Positions 10,442 through 18,504 of a DNA stretch of 64,000 bases are shown here, piece after piece. The notes below the pieces were generated by a model. That model had not been told where the DNA came from. It saw nothing but the letters and a program-made list of their open reading frames with translations, and made no database searches. The position numbers and the translations under genes were made by a program. This DNA comes from Gracilariopsis chorda (taxonomy: Eukaryota > Rhodophyta > Florideophyceae > Gracilariales > Gracilariaceae): contig NBIV01000001.1 in the NCBI GenBank assembly GCA_003194525.1, forward strand, positions 248,001-312,000, written 5' to 3'. Positions within the stretch are counted from its first letter, which is position 1, and each line of letters starts with the position of its first letter.

Positions 10442-11056
10442 GATGGCTCAGAAATTATGCGCACGGGCCTCGTTTACCGGCTTGAGAGAAGGTCCTCCTT
10501 CGTATTGCAAAGGGCTATCTGCAGGAAATGCTCAATGCGGAAGAAACCAGTCGCATAGGAAACAGTGTTCCGTCTTAAATTCAGACTCTGTCTATGCTTG
10601 GGGACTGCTATCGGGCAAGCTCCTGTTATGATTCACGTTGAAGATCGTAGCTTCGTGTTTCGGTGCGGAAAGCGAGTCAATCTTGCCTTTATTCAACGCG
10701 TAGTGACCAGAAGCAAGGGAAGGTAGTAAACCGGTGGTTTCCAGGGATAACGTTGGTTATTCTTGATATGACTGACATCTTTGCGACCGTGTTGCTGCTT
10801 TTGTCGAACGGACTGTCGGCAGCGTCCAGCGTCAGGGAATTCGATAGTAGTCGACAGTAGAATACGCAGCAACAGGTAGCCCATATAGTATCGTTTTCGG
10901 CACAAGGATATCTGGAATTCAGTGTGAATAACCCCGGGTCAGTTGATTAGTCGAAAAAGTTGCTTGGGGAACGGGTATGATGAATCCTATGTACCGTACA
11001 GGTATCAAAGGTAGAGATATGTGTGGCCTATAGAATTTATAGGCGACACACATCTC
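10442..11056. other. Intergenic region between the glycosyltransferase and the transposon
   Basis: No gene is supported here. Only short open frames occur. The region is the upstream flank of the glycosyltransferase and would have joined 18101-18504 before the transposon arrived, giving an ancestral divergent promoter of about 1 kb. A strong palindrome occupies its last 43 bases. Confidence 0.6.
11014..11056. repeat. Near-perfect palindrome abutting the left transposon end
   Basis: GAGATATGTGTGGCCTATA on the left pairs with TATAGGCGACACACATCTC on the right around a GAATT centre, with a few mismatches and one short indel. The core CCTATA/TATAGG is perfect. It ends one base before the TAA target duplication of the Harbinger element. 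It may be an older MITE-like palindrome or a cruciform-prone insertion target. Confidence 0.8.
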
Positions 11057-11084
11057 TAAGAGCAAGTCTACCAGTGTTCTATAT
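11057..11084 (+). repeat. Left target duplication and terminal inverted repeat
   Basis: TAA at 11057-11059 is followed by the 25 bp terminal repeat 11060-11084. It matches the reverse complement of 18073-18097 except for T instead of C at the 18th base. Confidence 0.95.
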
Positions 11085-11419
11085 TATAGACACTTATTTT
11101 GAAAATAACATTCAATTTAGTATTCCAAAGAATGTGCAAGTCTACCAGTCGAGTGCGATATGCTTGACTACGAGTGCGAGCCGTTTGCAATACACAAAAC
11201 GCTAGCCAATCAATACAGCACTCAACCAAGTGCCCTGTATGAGGTACAATGAATCACAGCCAACATGTTCGAACTTCGAAAAACACCCTTCGATCGCCTT
11301 GCCTCTGCTCGATCGCTCTCGGCACTAAAGTTATAAGCTGATGACTTTGGAGTTATGAATGCACAACGTAGGAGACACTTCCATGTTTTTATGCGAAACC
11401 AAACCGTAGCAGTTGCTAG

Positions 11420-12721
11420 AGCTCTAGCAGCTTCATCATTGATTCGAAAGCGCACGATGAACAAACAAAAGGCAGACAACCTGGTTCCAAAAACATTCAA
11501 CGAGGTCTAAGCACATGGATTGCCGACTATCTTGGTGATCATCCAACCTATTCCTTGAGTTCATTTCGGCGTCGTTTTCCAGTTCCCAGAGCCATGTTCA
11601 AAAAACTATTGGACGACTTGACTCTTTTCTTTCCACAGATATGGAAGCAACAAAAGAATGCGGCGGGGAAGAAAGGGATTCCTGCTGAAATAAAGATATT
11701 AGCATGCTTAAGAATACTGGGAACTGCTCGCTCTTTTGAAGACCTGGATGATGGGTGTCGAATGGGTGTAGAGACTATCAGAAGTTACTTTTACCGCTTT
11801 TGTTCTTGTATCATTCATTTATACGGAGACAGGTACCTAAACAGACTGCCGACGAAAAGCGAACTACAGGACATATCAGAGAGATACAGTGAAGATGGTT
11901 TCAAGGGATGCATTGGATGCCTTGATTGCTGCAAGATACACTGGAAAAACTGCCCTGATTCACTGAAAGGACAGTACCATAACACGAAAGAAGGGAAGGT
12001 TGCTACAATTGCTGTCCAAGCATGGGCAGATAGGGATCTTTTTGTGTGGCATTGGTTCGCGGGTCGTTGTGGCACAAACAATGACAAAACACTTTTAGAA
12101 GTATCCCCTTTATTCAATTCTATCTTGAACGGTACGTATGATATAAATCTCCCTACTGACTACAGACTGCGTCGTTATGCGCAGAACAAGCGTCTAGGTT
12201 ATTTTCTCGTGGATGGAATATACCCCCGTTGGACTATATTTGCACGTCCGATTCATTCTCCGGCGAGCGTGGACGAAGGGCAGTACACAAAAGTACAGGA
12301 AGCATTACGAAAGGACATCGAAAGGGCTTTTGGTGTTCTACAGGCTCGGTTTCAGGTACTGCGATGAGAATCTTTCTTATGGTATAAGAAAAACGTGGTC
12401 ATGGTAAGTAAGGTCTGTGTTATACTACACAACATGTTGGTTCGCATGAATCAAGAGGGCTTTTTTGTTGAGGATTCGCAAGCTGAGGGACAAGGAGTTA
12501 ACCTCATTACGGAACTGCACGATGAAGAGACTTTCTGTCTACAGGAAAGAAGGACAGAAGAACTTCAACAAGAACAGGAAGCCAAAGAGGCAATCATGGT
12601 GGACGGCGGATTGGACTTAGAGGCACTGTGCATAAAGGAGAGCGTTATTACGTCACCAATTGGCTTCAGTGCTCTACGAAAGGACCTCATTAGATGCATG
12701 GAAGAACGAAGACGCAGGTAA
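11420..12721 (+). pseudogene. PIF/Harbinger DDE transposase with one in-frame stop
   Basis: The frame is open from 11420, after a stop at 11417. It reads WIADYLGDHPTY...FRRRFPVPRAMFKKL, a typical Harbinger N-terminal region, and then LDCCKIHWKNCPDS (first catalytic Asp), VDGIYPRWTIF (second Asp) and DIERAFGVLQARF (catalytic Glu). All three DDE residues precede a TGA at 12365-12367. The same frame then continues through LWYKKN...VCVILHNMLV, the conserved C-terminal part, to a stop at 12719. One base change therefore interrupts an otherwise intact frame. No ATG occurs in this frame before 11594; an overlapping ATG frame at 11356 may be a remnant or first exon. A gene this complete with one nonsense codon indicates a young, recently disabled copy. 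Confidence 0.88.
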
Positions 12722-12774
12722 GAGAACTTGGCGTAGGTTTATATTCTGTTACATTTGTAGTTGGTAGGAGTAAA

Positions 12775-12811
12775 GGGAACCTCTCAGAGTAGATTAGCTG
12801 AGAGGGTTCCC
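12775..12811. repeat. Hairpin at the 3' end of the transposase gene
   Basis: GGGAACCTCTCAG (12775-12787) pairs with CTGAGAGGGTTCCC (12798-12811) across a 10-base loop, with a one-base bulge. It sits about 55 bp after the transposase stop, at the edge of the cargo block. Confidence 0.85.
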
Positions 12812-12905
12812 CCTGTTTTCGCTTTGTGTTCACGCGGGCGGCGGTGCAAACCGATATAGCTTCCGCATCTGCGCTACTGGCGTCGACTTCACGCACCCGG
12901 TTTGG

Positions 12906-13394
12906 ATGTGGACTGCTTCGTTTTTGGCCCACTCTACGGCTGCCAATGCTGTTTTGTTTGCATTTGCCGCTGTGTCCGGTAGCGTCGGGGTTAGCGGTGC
13001 AGCAGGTCTAGGAGCAGGCACAAATCGCACTTTTGCTGTAGCTAATGCACTGGGGGGACGTGCGGGTGCATTATTGGCGAACGGGGCAAACGGGGGTGTG
13101 ATGTCTGGGACGGCAGCAACTCCGCTACCTGTGGCGTTAGCAAAGCCGTCAATGCCGTCTCATCTATGGCGCACAGATCGGACACTGGGCGTAACGTTCT
13201 TTGTGCTGGGATTTCTAGGGATGATGGTGGAGGAACGCGGCATGTTGCGCAGAATGGGCATAAACATGGACAAGGCGCCTGAACCAGGGATCGGGGACGC
13301 AACGACATTTGAAGACGTGAAGGGGTATGACGAGGCGAAAGCGGAGCTCGAGGAAATTGTTCACTGCAAGTCCGAGAGCAGACGACCAGTATGA
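12906..13394 (+). pseudogene. Truncated YME1/FtsH-type AAA protease fragment (transposon cargo)
   Basis: The 162-codon frame starts at ATG 12906. It has an Ala/Gly-rich leader and a membrane segment near residues 97-110 (GVTFFVLGFLGMMVEE). TTFEDVKGYDEAKAELEEIV then follows, the conserved entry to the AAA domain of mitochondrial i-AAA/FtsH proteases. The match ends right after EEIVH. It is replaced by nine unrelated codons and a stop, so Walker A, Walker B and the zinc protease domain are all absent. The next gene is on the other strand, so no continuation exists. This is best explained as a captured 5' part of a host protease gene. A short fusion peptide could still be made. Confidence 0.8.
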
Positions 13395-13557
13395 ATTATC
13401 ATCTATGGCGATGTTGCGAAACTAGTGTACAAGGCTAGCCCGTAACCCTTTATCTACGCTTCTGATATGCTTTCCAAAGATTCAGTTAGAGTAAGGACAT
13501 AGTTACGCTGCCAAGCATCGTGAAAGGACATGGCTACAACCACTACACTACGAGAGC

Positions 13558-15027
13558 CTATTCATCTATACCCAGCACCGTTGCAAACAAATCGTTGTAG
13601 CTGTCGGAGCCACTCTCCAACCGTAACAACCCAAGGCGACTTTTCGGGCTAATATTCTCTGCCCTCAGCTCCGGACCCGCCAAGAAGAACGGCGACACAG
13701 CATCCGGGTTTACCTGGAATGTGAAGTTTATGCCCGGGTTTCTTTCCTCACTCTGCTTGGCACGATTGGCGAGGTATACCAATATAGTGATAGCCAGCAT
13801 CATGGCCACGGCTGCCAGAACCGCCCCAATCCAACCCCTGGCGCCATCCGCGCGCATCAGTTTGACAACACCGACAGCAAACGCAGACCAGAAAACCGCT
13901 ACACCATTCAAGCTGTTCCCGATCCACAGCATGGAATCCCCAACATCCCCCAAAATGTGCACCGCTGCCTGAGATGGCCCTTGTTCAAAGTCGGGGTTAT
14001 GGGCGCAGCGGCTAGCTTGGCCAACGCCACCGCAGACGAGGAGGGCTGTCGATAGTTCAATCGAGACACCAATAGCCCCTGCCACAGCCCCCGCAAGAGC
14101 ACGTTGTCCGAGGGCGAGACCGCTGGCGAGGGGCCATACGACTGCCACAAGCCCGATTACAAAAGGCTCCAGTCCGGCCTCTCTTCTTGCTTGGGCCGCG
14201 CGAAGTATCCACTCGGTTGCAGAAGACGCAATTGCAGCTGCCCCAGTTCCGGACCCCTGTCGGCACTTCCTTCTCACTGCATCTCGTGTGTGGTGGGCGC
14301 CGAATATCATCGCTGTAATAAACAACATTACCCCCCAAACCCCAACTCCCATGGAAAGGAAGACCAGTCTTTCTGAGATGTCTGTCATATCCACATCTGT
14401 GATGTGCCTCGACGGGCTCAAGGTATTCGTGCCTCCGAGTGAGAGGGATCCCGACAGTAACCCTGTCTCTTGCAACAGTACCCATCCCAACACCAAGCAG
14501 CACATGACCCCACATACTCCCAGCAAAGCCGCGCACATTGTCCAGAAGCCCTGCGTAAAGCCCTTTAGCTTCGAATTGTCATCCATACCAACTCCTGATA
14601 ATCCACAGAGTTCGTTAATGGCATGTGCACTTTCCATGATACGGCCAACACAGCATATTGCGAGCACGGGAGCCATGTTGCACAGCATTCCAAGAGCACA
14701 TAGACCAATCCCGTAAGCTCGGAGTAGAGTGTACGACACCGAAGTCGCTAAAACGGCAACGAACATGCCTCCGACGGTCCATAGGAGGCCCATCCTCAGG
14801 GCTTCCGTGAGGTACGCACCATCCTTGTCTGTCGTCTTCTTCATTATCCGCTGAACACAGGATTCCATGACGCTTGTACCTTGTTCCACAGATAGGCTAT
14901 ATAGAACAGCACAAATACTCCCAAGTAGCATGCACAGGAACACGCACAACGGGATTTGAGACACTCGAGGGAAGTCAAAGCCATGTGAATCGAGTGGTTG
15001 ACATCGTACATTGTTCAGATTCAGCAC
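13558..15027 (-). CDS. Divergent, 5'-truncated membrane pyrophosphatase-like protein (transposon cargo)
   Basis: A 489-codon frame without stops encodes a protein with about nine membrane segments. It aligns by eye with the C-terminal part of H+-translocating pyrophosphatases. YGIGLCALGML (105-115) matches the YGIALAALGML block. GRIMESAHAINEL (128-140) sits where GPISDNAGGIAEM is expected. KLKGFTQGFWTMCAALLG matches the NTTAAIGKGFAIGSAAL block. GDVGDSMLWIGNSLNGVAV (360-378) sits at GDTVGDPLKDTSGPALN. The acidic and Lys residues that bind Mg-pyrophosphate are missing at these sites, and the N-terminal catalytic half is absent. The frame begins after a stop near 15058, and no ATG precedes residue 54 (14868). 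It therefore looks like a captured, truncated, catalytically dead paralogue that has kept an open frame. Expression and function are unknown. Confidence 0.7.
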   Translation of the reverse strand: MLNLNNVRCQPLDSHGFDFPRVSQIPLCVFLCMLLGSICAVLYSLSVEQGTSVMESCVQRIMKKTTDKDGAYLTEALRMGLLWTVGGMFVAVLATSVSYTLLRAYGIGLCALGMLCNMAPVLAICCVGRIMESAHAINELCGLSGVGMDDNSKLKGFTQGFWTMCAALLGVCGVMCCLVLGWVLLQETGLLSGSLSLGGTNTLSPSRHITDVDMTDISERLVFLSMGVGVWGVMLFITAMIFGAHHTRDAVRRKCRQGSGTGAAAIASSATEWILRAAQARREAGLEPFVIGLVAVVWPLASGLALGQRALAGAVAGAIGVSIELSTALLVCGGVGQASRCAHNPDFEQGPSQAAVHILGDVGDSMLWIGNSLNGVAVFWSAFAVGVVKLMRADGARGWIGAVLAAVAMMLAITILVYLANRAKQSEERNPGINFTFQVNPDAVSPFFLAGPELRAENISPKSRLGLLRLESGSDSYNDLFATVLGIDE

Positions 15028-15429
15028 AGGGAGTTCGCGGTTCCTGTTGTTCGCTCCTTACTTGACAAGACGACGCGGTCTGCACCTTCTGGCTGCATTC
15101 GCCGTAGTTAATGGTGGCAGCTCGTACCTGTCAATGGTTGCGTCAGCGACTTTCTGAAAGCTTGACCTCAATCCGAAGAGGGACCAACTCAATGCTGCAG
15201 CACAGACGGGCGAATAGGTGCGACTGGCTATGAGGGGAGAGCTGCGCGAGCTGCGGATGAGCATTGCGCTGGACAAGTGGCACGAAACGCAACGCGCCAC
15301 CGGTGCTGATGCCGTGCTCGAGTCGCCGCGCGCCGTGGGCGGTGACAGCAGTCTGTGACTGTTCGCTTTATTTTTGTGTTATTTGTGAGCACTTGTCATT
15401 GGTCGCTGGTGGTGCTTTTTGGTTGCTGT

Positions 15430-15610
15430 ATGGCTGCGGCTGTTTGAGCTTTGCGCTTCGCGCGGAGTGCGCTTTGGCTTCACGCCTGACTGCGCTTTGG
15501 CTTTCGCTTCGCGCCTAACTGCGCTTTGGCTTTCGCTTTGGCTTTCGCTTCACGGCTGGCTGCGCTTTCGCTTCGCAACGCACTGCGCTTTCGCTTTCGC
15601 TTCGCCACTG
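15430..15610 (+). repeat. Simple repeat of GCTTTCGCTTCGC-type units
   Basis: Irregular tandem units built from GCGCTTTGGCTTTCGCTT and shorter GCTTTCGCTTCGC variants fill about 180 bp in the cargo block. The unit length drifts between 6 and about 24 bases, typical of slippage. Confidence 0.8.
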
Positions 15611-15639
15611 CCATCCCCCCACGCCGACGCCGCACGAAA

Positions 15640-16474
15640 GACCAGCGCGAGCGTGCAGGGCGGCGTACACTTGCACGACGACCCGGCCACGTGGGGAAGG
15701 GACCCGCGAGCGCGTCTGCTACTCTCTTATCAGGACCTGGAAAGGGCGCTGGAAAAGCGCGGCTTGAACCGCGCGTGTGTTATCATCGGCGGCGCGCTGC
15801 TGCTGTTGGACGGCGTGGTGGTTTGTTGGCCGCGAGTCAAGAGGTGAGACGCGGTTGAAGGCGTGGAGGTTGCGGCGGCTTCCTTGCCGGAGCAGCAATT
15901 GCAGATGCAGCCGGCTGTTACGATGAGGGGTTTGCTGCAAGATAGGCCTACTGTCGAACAAGTTCAGGCGCTTTTGACGCAGGCTGTGCTTGGCTTGTTG
16001 CAGGATGATCACTGTTGTGAACGTGCGGTGGAATAAACTGCCTGCGTGTTCAATGACGCTTTGCAGTGGGATGATGTTATACAACAGAGATCTGAATATG
16101 TTTCGGCCGTGTTTGAGAAGGACAAGAGTAAAGAAAGTGCTTGAGTTTCTGATACTGAGGCCGTTCAAGCCATCTTGGACAACACTGATGTGCAATATAG
16201 CGTGGCTACGGCTTTGTGGTCGGGGGTTAAGGCTATTATTGTTGATCGGAGAAGAAAGCATGTACCGAACAATGAGAGTGAGCAGGGTGCTAAGGTTAGT
16301 GCCGACTGCAGCGCTGATGAACGCGATAAAAGCCGCAATTATCCTCTTTTCGTTCGTATAGATGCCGTGAACCGATATCAAGACGCAGCTTGCTGTTCAC
16401 TGGAGCGACGCGATAGACGCCATTCGGGCATTACGTATAGACACGGGCACCACCCTCGCCAGAAGCGAGAATGA
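15640..16474 (+). pseudogene. Decayed third cargo fragment of unknown origin
   Basis: Three coding-like segments follow one another in different frames. The first has RARLLLSYQDLERALEKRG, then a probable membrane helix (CVIIGGALLLLDGVVVCW), and stops near 15845. The second reads LPEQQLQMQPAVTMRGLL and QVQALLTQAVLGLLQ and stops near 16033. The third (from about 16040) contains LQWDDVIQQRSEYVSAVFE and DNTDVQYSVATALWSGVKAI. Codon-like composition and amphipathic helices suggest a once-coding host gene that has been truncated and frameshifted. I do not recognise the family. The opposite strand has a 220-codon open frame that looks like a shadow. Function, if any, is unknown. Confidence 0.4.
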
Positions 16475-16480
16475 CAGATG

Positions 16481-16520
16481 AAGGATATCCTTTGGCTAAG
16501 TCTACTCCAAAGGATTCCTT
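16481..16520. repeat. Hairpin at the 3' end of the Myb-like gene
   Basis: AAGGATATCCTTTGG (16481-16495) pairs with CCAAAGGATTCCTT (16507-16520) across an 11-base loop, with one unpaired base. It lies 12 bp beyond the last stop of the Myb-like gene and marks the other edge of the cargo block. Confidence 0.85.
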
Positions 16521-16532
16521 TTTACTTAGACT

Positions 16533-17696
16533 CTATTCTATCTTGCCCCCGTCACCGTCACCACAATCGTTTCTGATGCGCGGCACCGTGCACTTTTGAC
16601 TTCCGTTCGTGTACCTCTTTACCCTCCGTCGCCTGCAGCTCATCACATCCGCCATCATCTCCTTGAATTCAGAAGATTTAGGGTCCAAGAGTTTAAGCAG
16701 TTCCACATCCTGTACTTCCTGCCTTTCCATTTCTGACCGCTCCGTTTCTTGCCTCAAGATCCTATTACTCTCGACTAGACTTGCTTGAATTCCCCGTAGA
16801 GTGTCCGTTACCCTTCAGTCTTCTTTAGCGTTCTTCTCTTCTAGTTTTCTTTTTTCTATTCCTTTCGGGCGTATTTCTTCATCGCTAGAAAGCAACGCCT
16901 CCTCGATTTCCCTTCTCTTCGCCACACAGACATTATTATCCATGTAAGTTTGAGCCCGTGAACGCTCATCAGCGCATTCTTTACCAACTGCTTCCATTCT
17001 AATTGTTGTACTCTCTTTTGTTGAGTTTGACCTCGCCTTTTTCTTGCTGCCTTCATCCGAAAACTTATCTTGCTCAGAGAGATAATCTGCAGTAGAAATC
17101 TATTTGTACGGCGCCACATACACAATTATTCCATCTTTAGCCTTTCTGCCTGCTCTCTTTCGATACTGTTCTTGCACAATGTCGTCCAATAACTCGTCGT
17201 TTGCCCCTGATAAATTCATTAACTTCACCCTACTCCGTGCAGCCAGAAAGTTCTGCGTTTCTCTGGCTACCCTATGCCAAGTGCTTCTTAGAGACGGAGA
17301 GCTGGGATCCATTTTGTACTTCCTTCTACATATGTCTTCTATTCCAGCCCACATTGTCTTGTCGCGCTGATTACAACCCTTTGCTGACTGCTCAATCCAA
17401 GCCTTTGCAAGAAACAATGTCTCATCTTGTGTGAAACCTTTTCCTCTACCACTGCGTTTTTCTGGTTTGTGTGTGCCTTCGTTCATATCGGTGCTACCCT
17501 CTTTATCGCTTGATTCGCAATCTACATTACTGAGAAAAGTATGATCGTACTGTTTTGATTTTCTGACTGAAGATTGTTGTTGGTTGTCCTTCTTTTCACA
17601 GGAGTATCTTAGAGCAGATAGGTATTCCGTTGTGTGCTCTGCTTCTTGTTTATTGCAATTGGACGCCTCGCACGTTGAAAATGTGGTTGGAGCCAT
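16533..17696 (-). pseudogene. Harbinger Myb/SANT-like accessory protein with two in-frame stops
   Basis: The frame starts MAPTTFSTCE at 17696. It contains a trihelix/Myb-like DNA-binding segment: GKGFTQDETLFLAKAWIEQS, then KTMWAGIEDICRRKY and LRSTWHRVARETQNFLAA. This is the second protein of PIF/Harbinger elements, which partners the transposase at the ends. A TAG at 17100-17102 interrupts the frame. The same frame continues with coiled, charged sequence (EEALLSSDEEIRPKGIEKRK) to a TGA at 16815-16817. It continues again through VELLKLLDPKSSEFKEMM to the last stop at 16533. No frameshift is visible. Each premature stop could arise by one C-to-T change. The gene is therefore a nearly intact but disabled copy. 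Confidence 0.82.
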
Positions 17697-18072
17697 ACTT
17701 TTGCGGGTGAAGCTGAAGAAAGGTTAAGAAACGGTGGAGAGGTTGATGGAGTCTTTTTGACGCAAGATTTCAAGTTGTGAACAAATAGAAGTTGTAGCAG
17801 AAAATGCTTTTCGTTGGCGCGAAGACTTGTTTCCCGCGCATTCTACCTGCCAGAAGTCTGTTTGATATAGAAACCGTGCTCTGATAGGGCAATGAAGTCC
17901 TCAAAACCCATTAAAATTTCAAAGCACGGTGTCTACTTTCATTTCTATATTTTCCCCGTACTGAAATGAAAAAAGGAATCACAAGGCGGATATGGCAACG
18001 AGAAATGGCAATAACAACGCTGGTAGGGATGCCAAAATCGCCCAGGGCGCGATATTTTAGGATTTTTTGGGG

Positions 18073-18100
18073 ATATAGAGCACTGGTAGACTTGCTCTAA
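18073..18100 (-). repeat. Right terminal inverted repeat and target duplication
   Basis: The 25 bp repeat 18073-18097 is the inverted partner of the left end, followed by the second TAA at 18098-18100. The right end lies about 405 bp upstream of the ISWI start codon. Confidence 0.95.
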
Positions 18101-18504
18101 GCAGAGCAATTAAGAAGATTTTTGATCCAGAGATCGGATCAGCGTCTGTAGAGACATGGCGCCAATGCTTTTGGCGCCAAAACAGGATCAGCAAACAGGG
18201 TGCACCAAAAGAAACCTTGTGTGCGGCACTTAAAACATGCAACGAGCAACAGGTGTAAGATCACAACTTTTTAACAATACGCTCGGTCAAACGCGACCGC
18301 CCTTCTCACACACCAAACGGAATCATCGCCGTCGCCAAAGCTCTTCTTTTTTGTGACCCTCCTCCCTTCTGCGTCTTTCAAGGTGGAGGAAACATTTCTT
18401 TCTAACCTAGCGCTATCCTGTTCACCTCTCACGGGTCCCCCCCTTGAAGAGCACGCCGAACTTTTGTTTCATGCTTTCAGAAGTGCGCACAAACAGATAC
18501 CAAA
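18101..18504. promoter_or_regulatory. ISWI upstream region
   Basis: This 404 bp stretch is what remains of the ISWI upstream region to the right of the transposon. It contains pyrimidine-rich segments near 18340-18440 but no open frame worth noting. The transposon may now supply or displace distal promoter elements; that is inference. Confidence 0.4.

Larger units (their letters stand above)
11060..18097. mobile_element. PIF/Harbinger DNA transposon with host-gene cargo, 7.0 kb
   Basis: The element is bounded by 25 bp terminal inverted repeats (11060-11084 and 18073-18097) that differ at one base and start GAGCAAGTCTACCAGTG. A TAA target duplication lies on each side (11057-11059 and 18098-18100), as expected for PIF/Harbinger. 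A 14-base piece of the repeat recurs subterminally at 11136-11149. The two canonical genes are present: a DDE transposase on plus (11420-12721) and a Myb/SANT-like protein on minus (16533-17696), converging. Between them lies a visibly GC-richer block of host-derived sequence. Both element genes contain in-frame stops, so this copy is probably not autonomous. The near-identical ends suggest a fairly recent insertion. Family assignment is based on the target duplication, gene pair and transposase motifs. Confidence 0.92.

Noticed and set aside
12365-12367. Programmed stop read-through in the transposase
   Set aside because: Such read-through is not known for PIF/Harbinger, and the accessory gene carries similar stops. 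Simple decay explains all three.
13558-15027. Functional proton pyrophosphatase
   Set aside because: The N-terminal catalytic half and the Mg-pyrophosphate-binding acids at the remaining sites are missing, and no ATG begins the frame.
15719-16381. 220-codon open frame on minus inside the transposon cargo
   Set aside because: It is Ser/His/Arg-rich with no recognisable block, whereas the plus strand carries the more protein-like segments. It is probably an antisense shadow.
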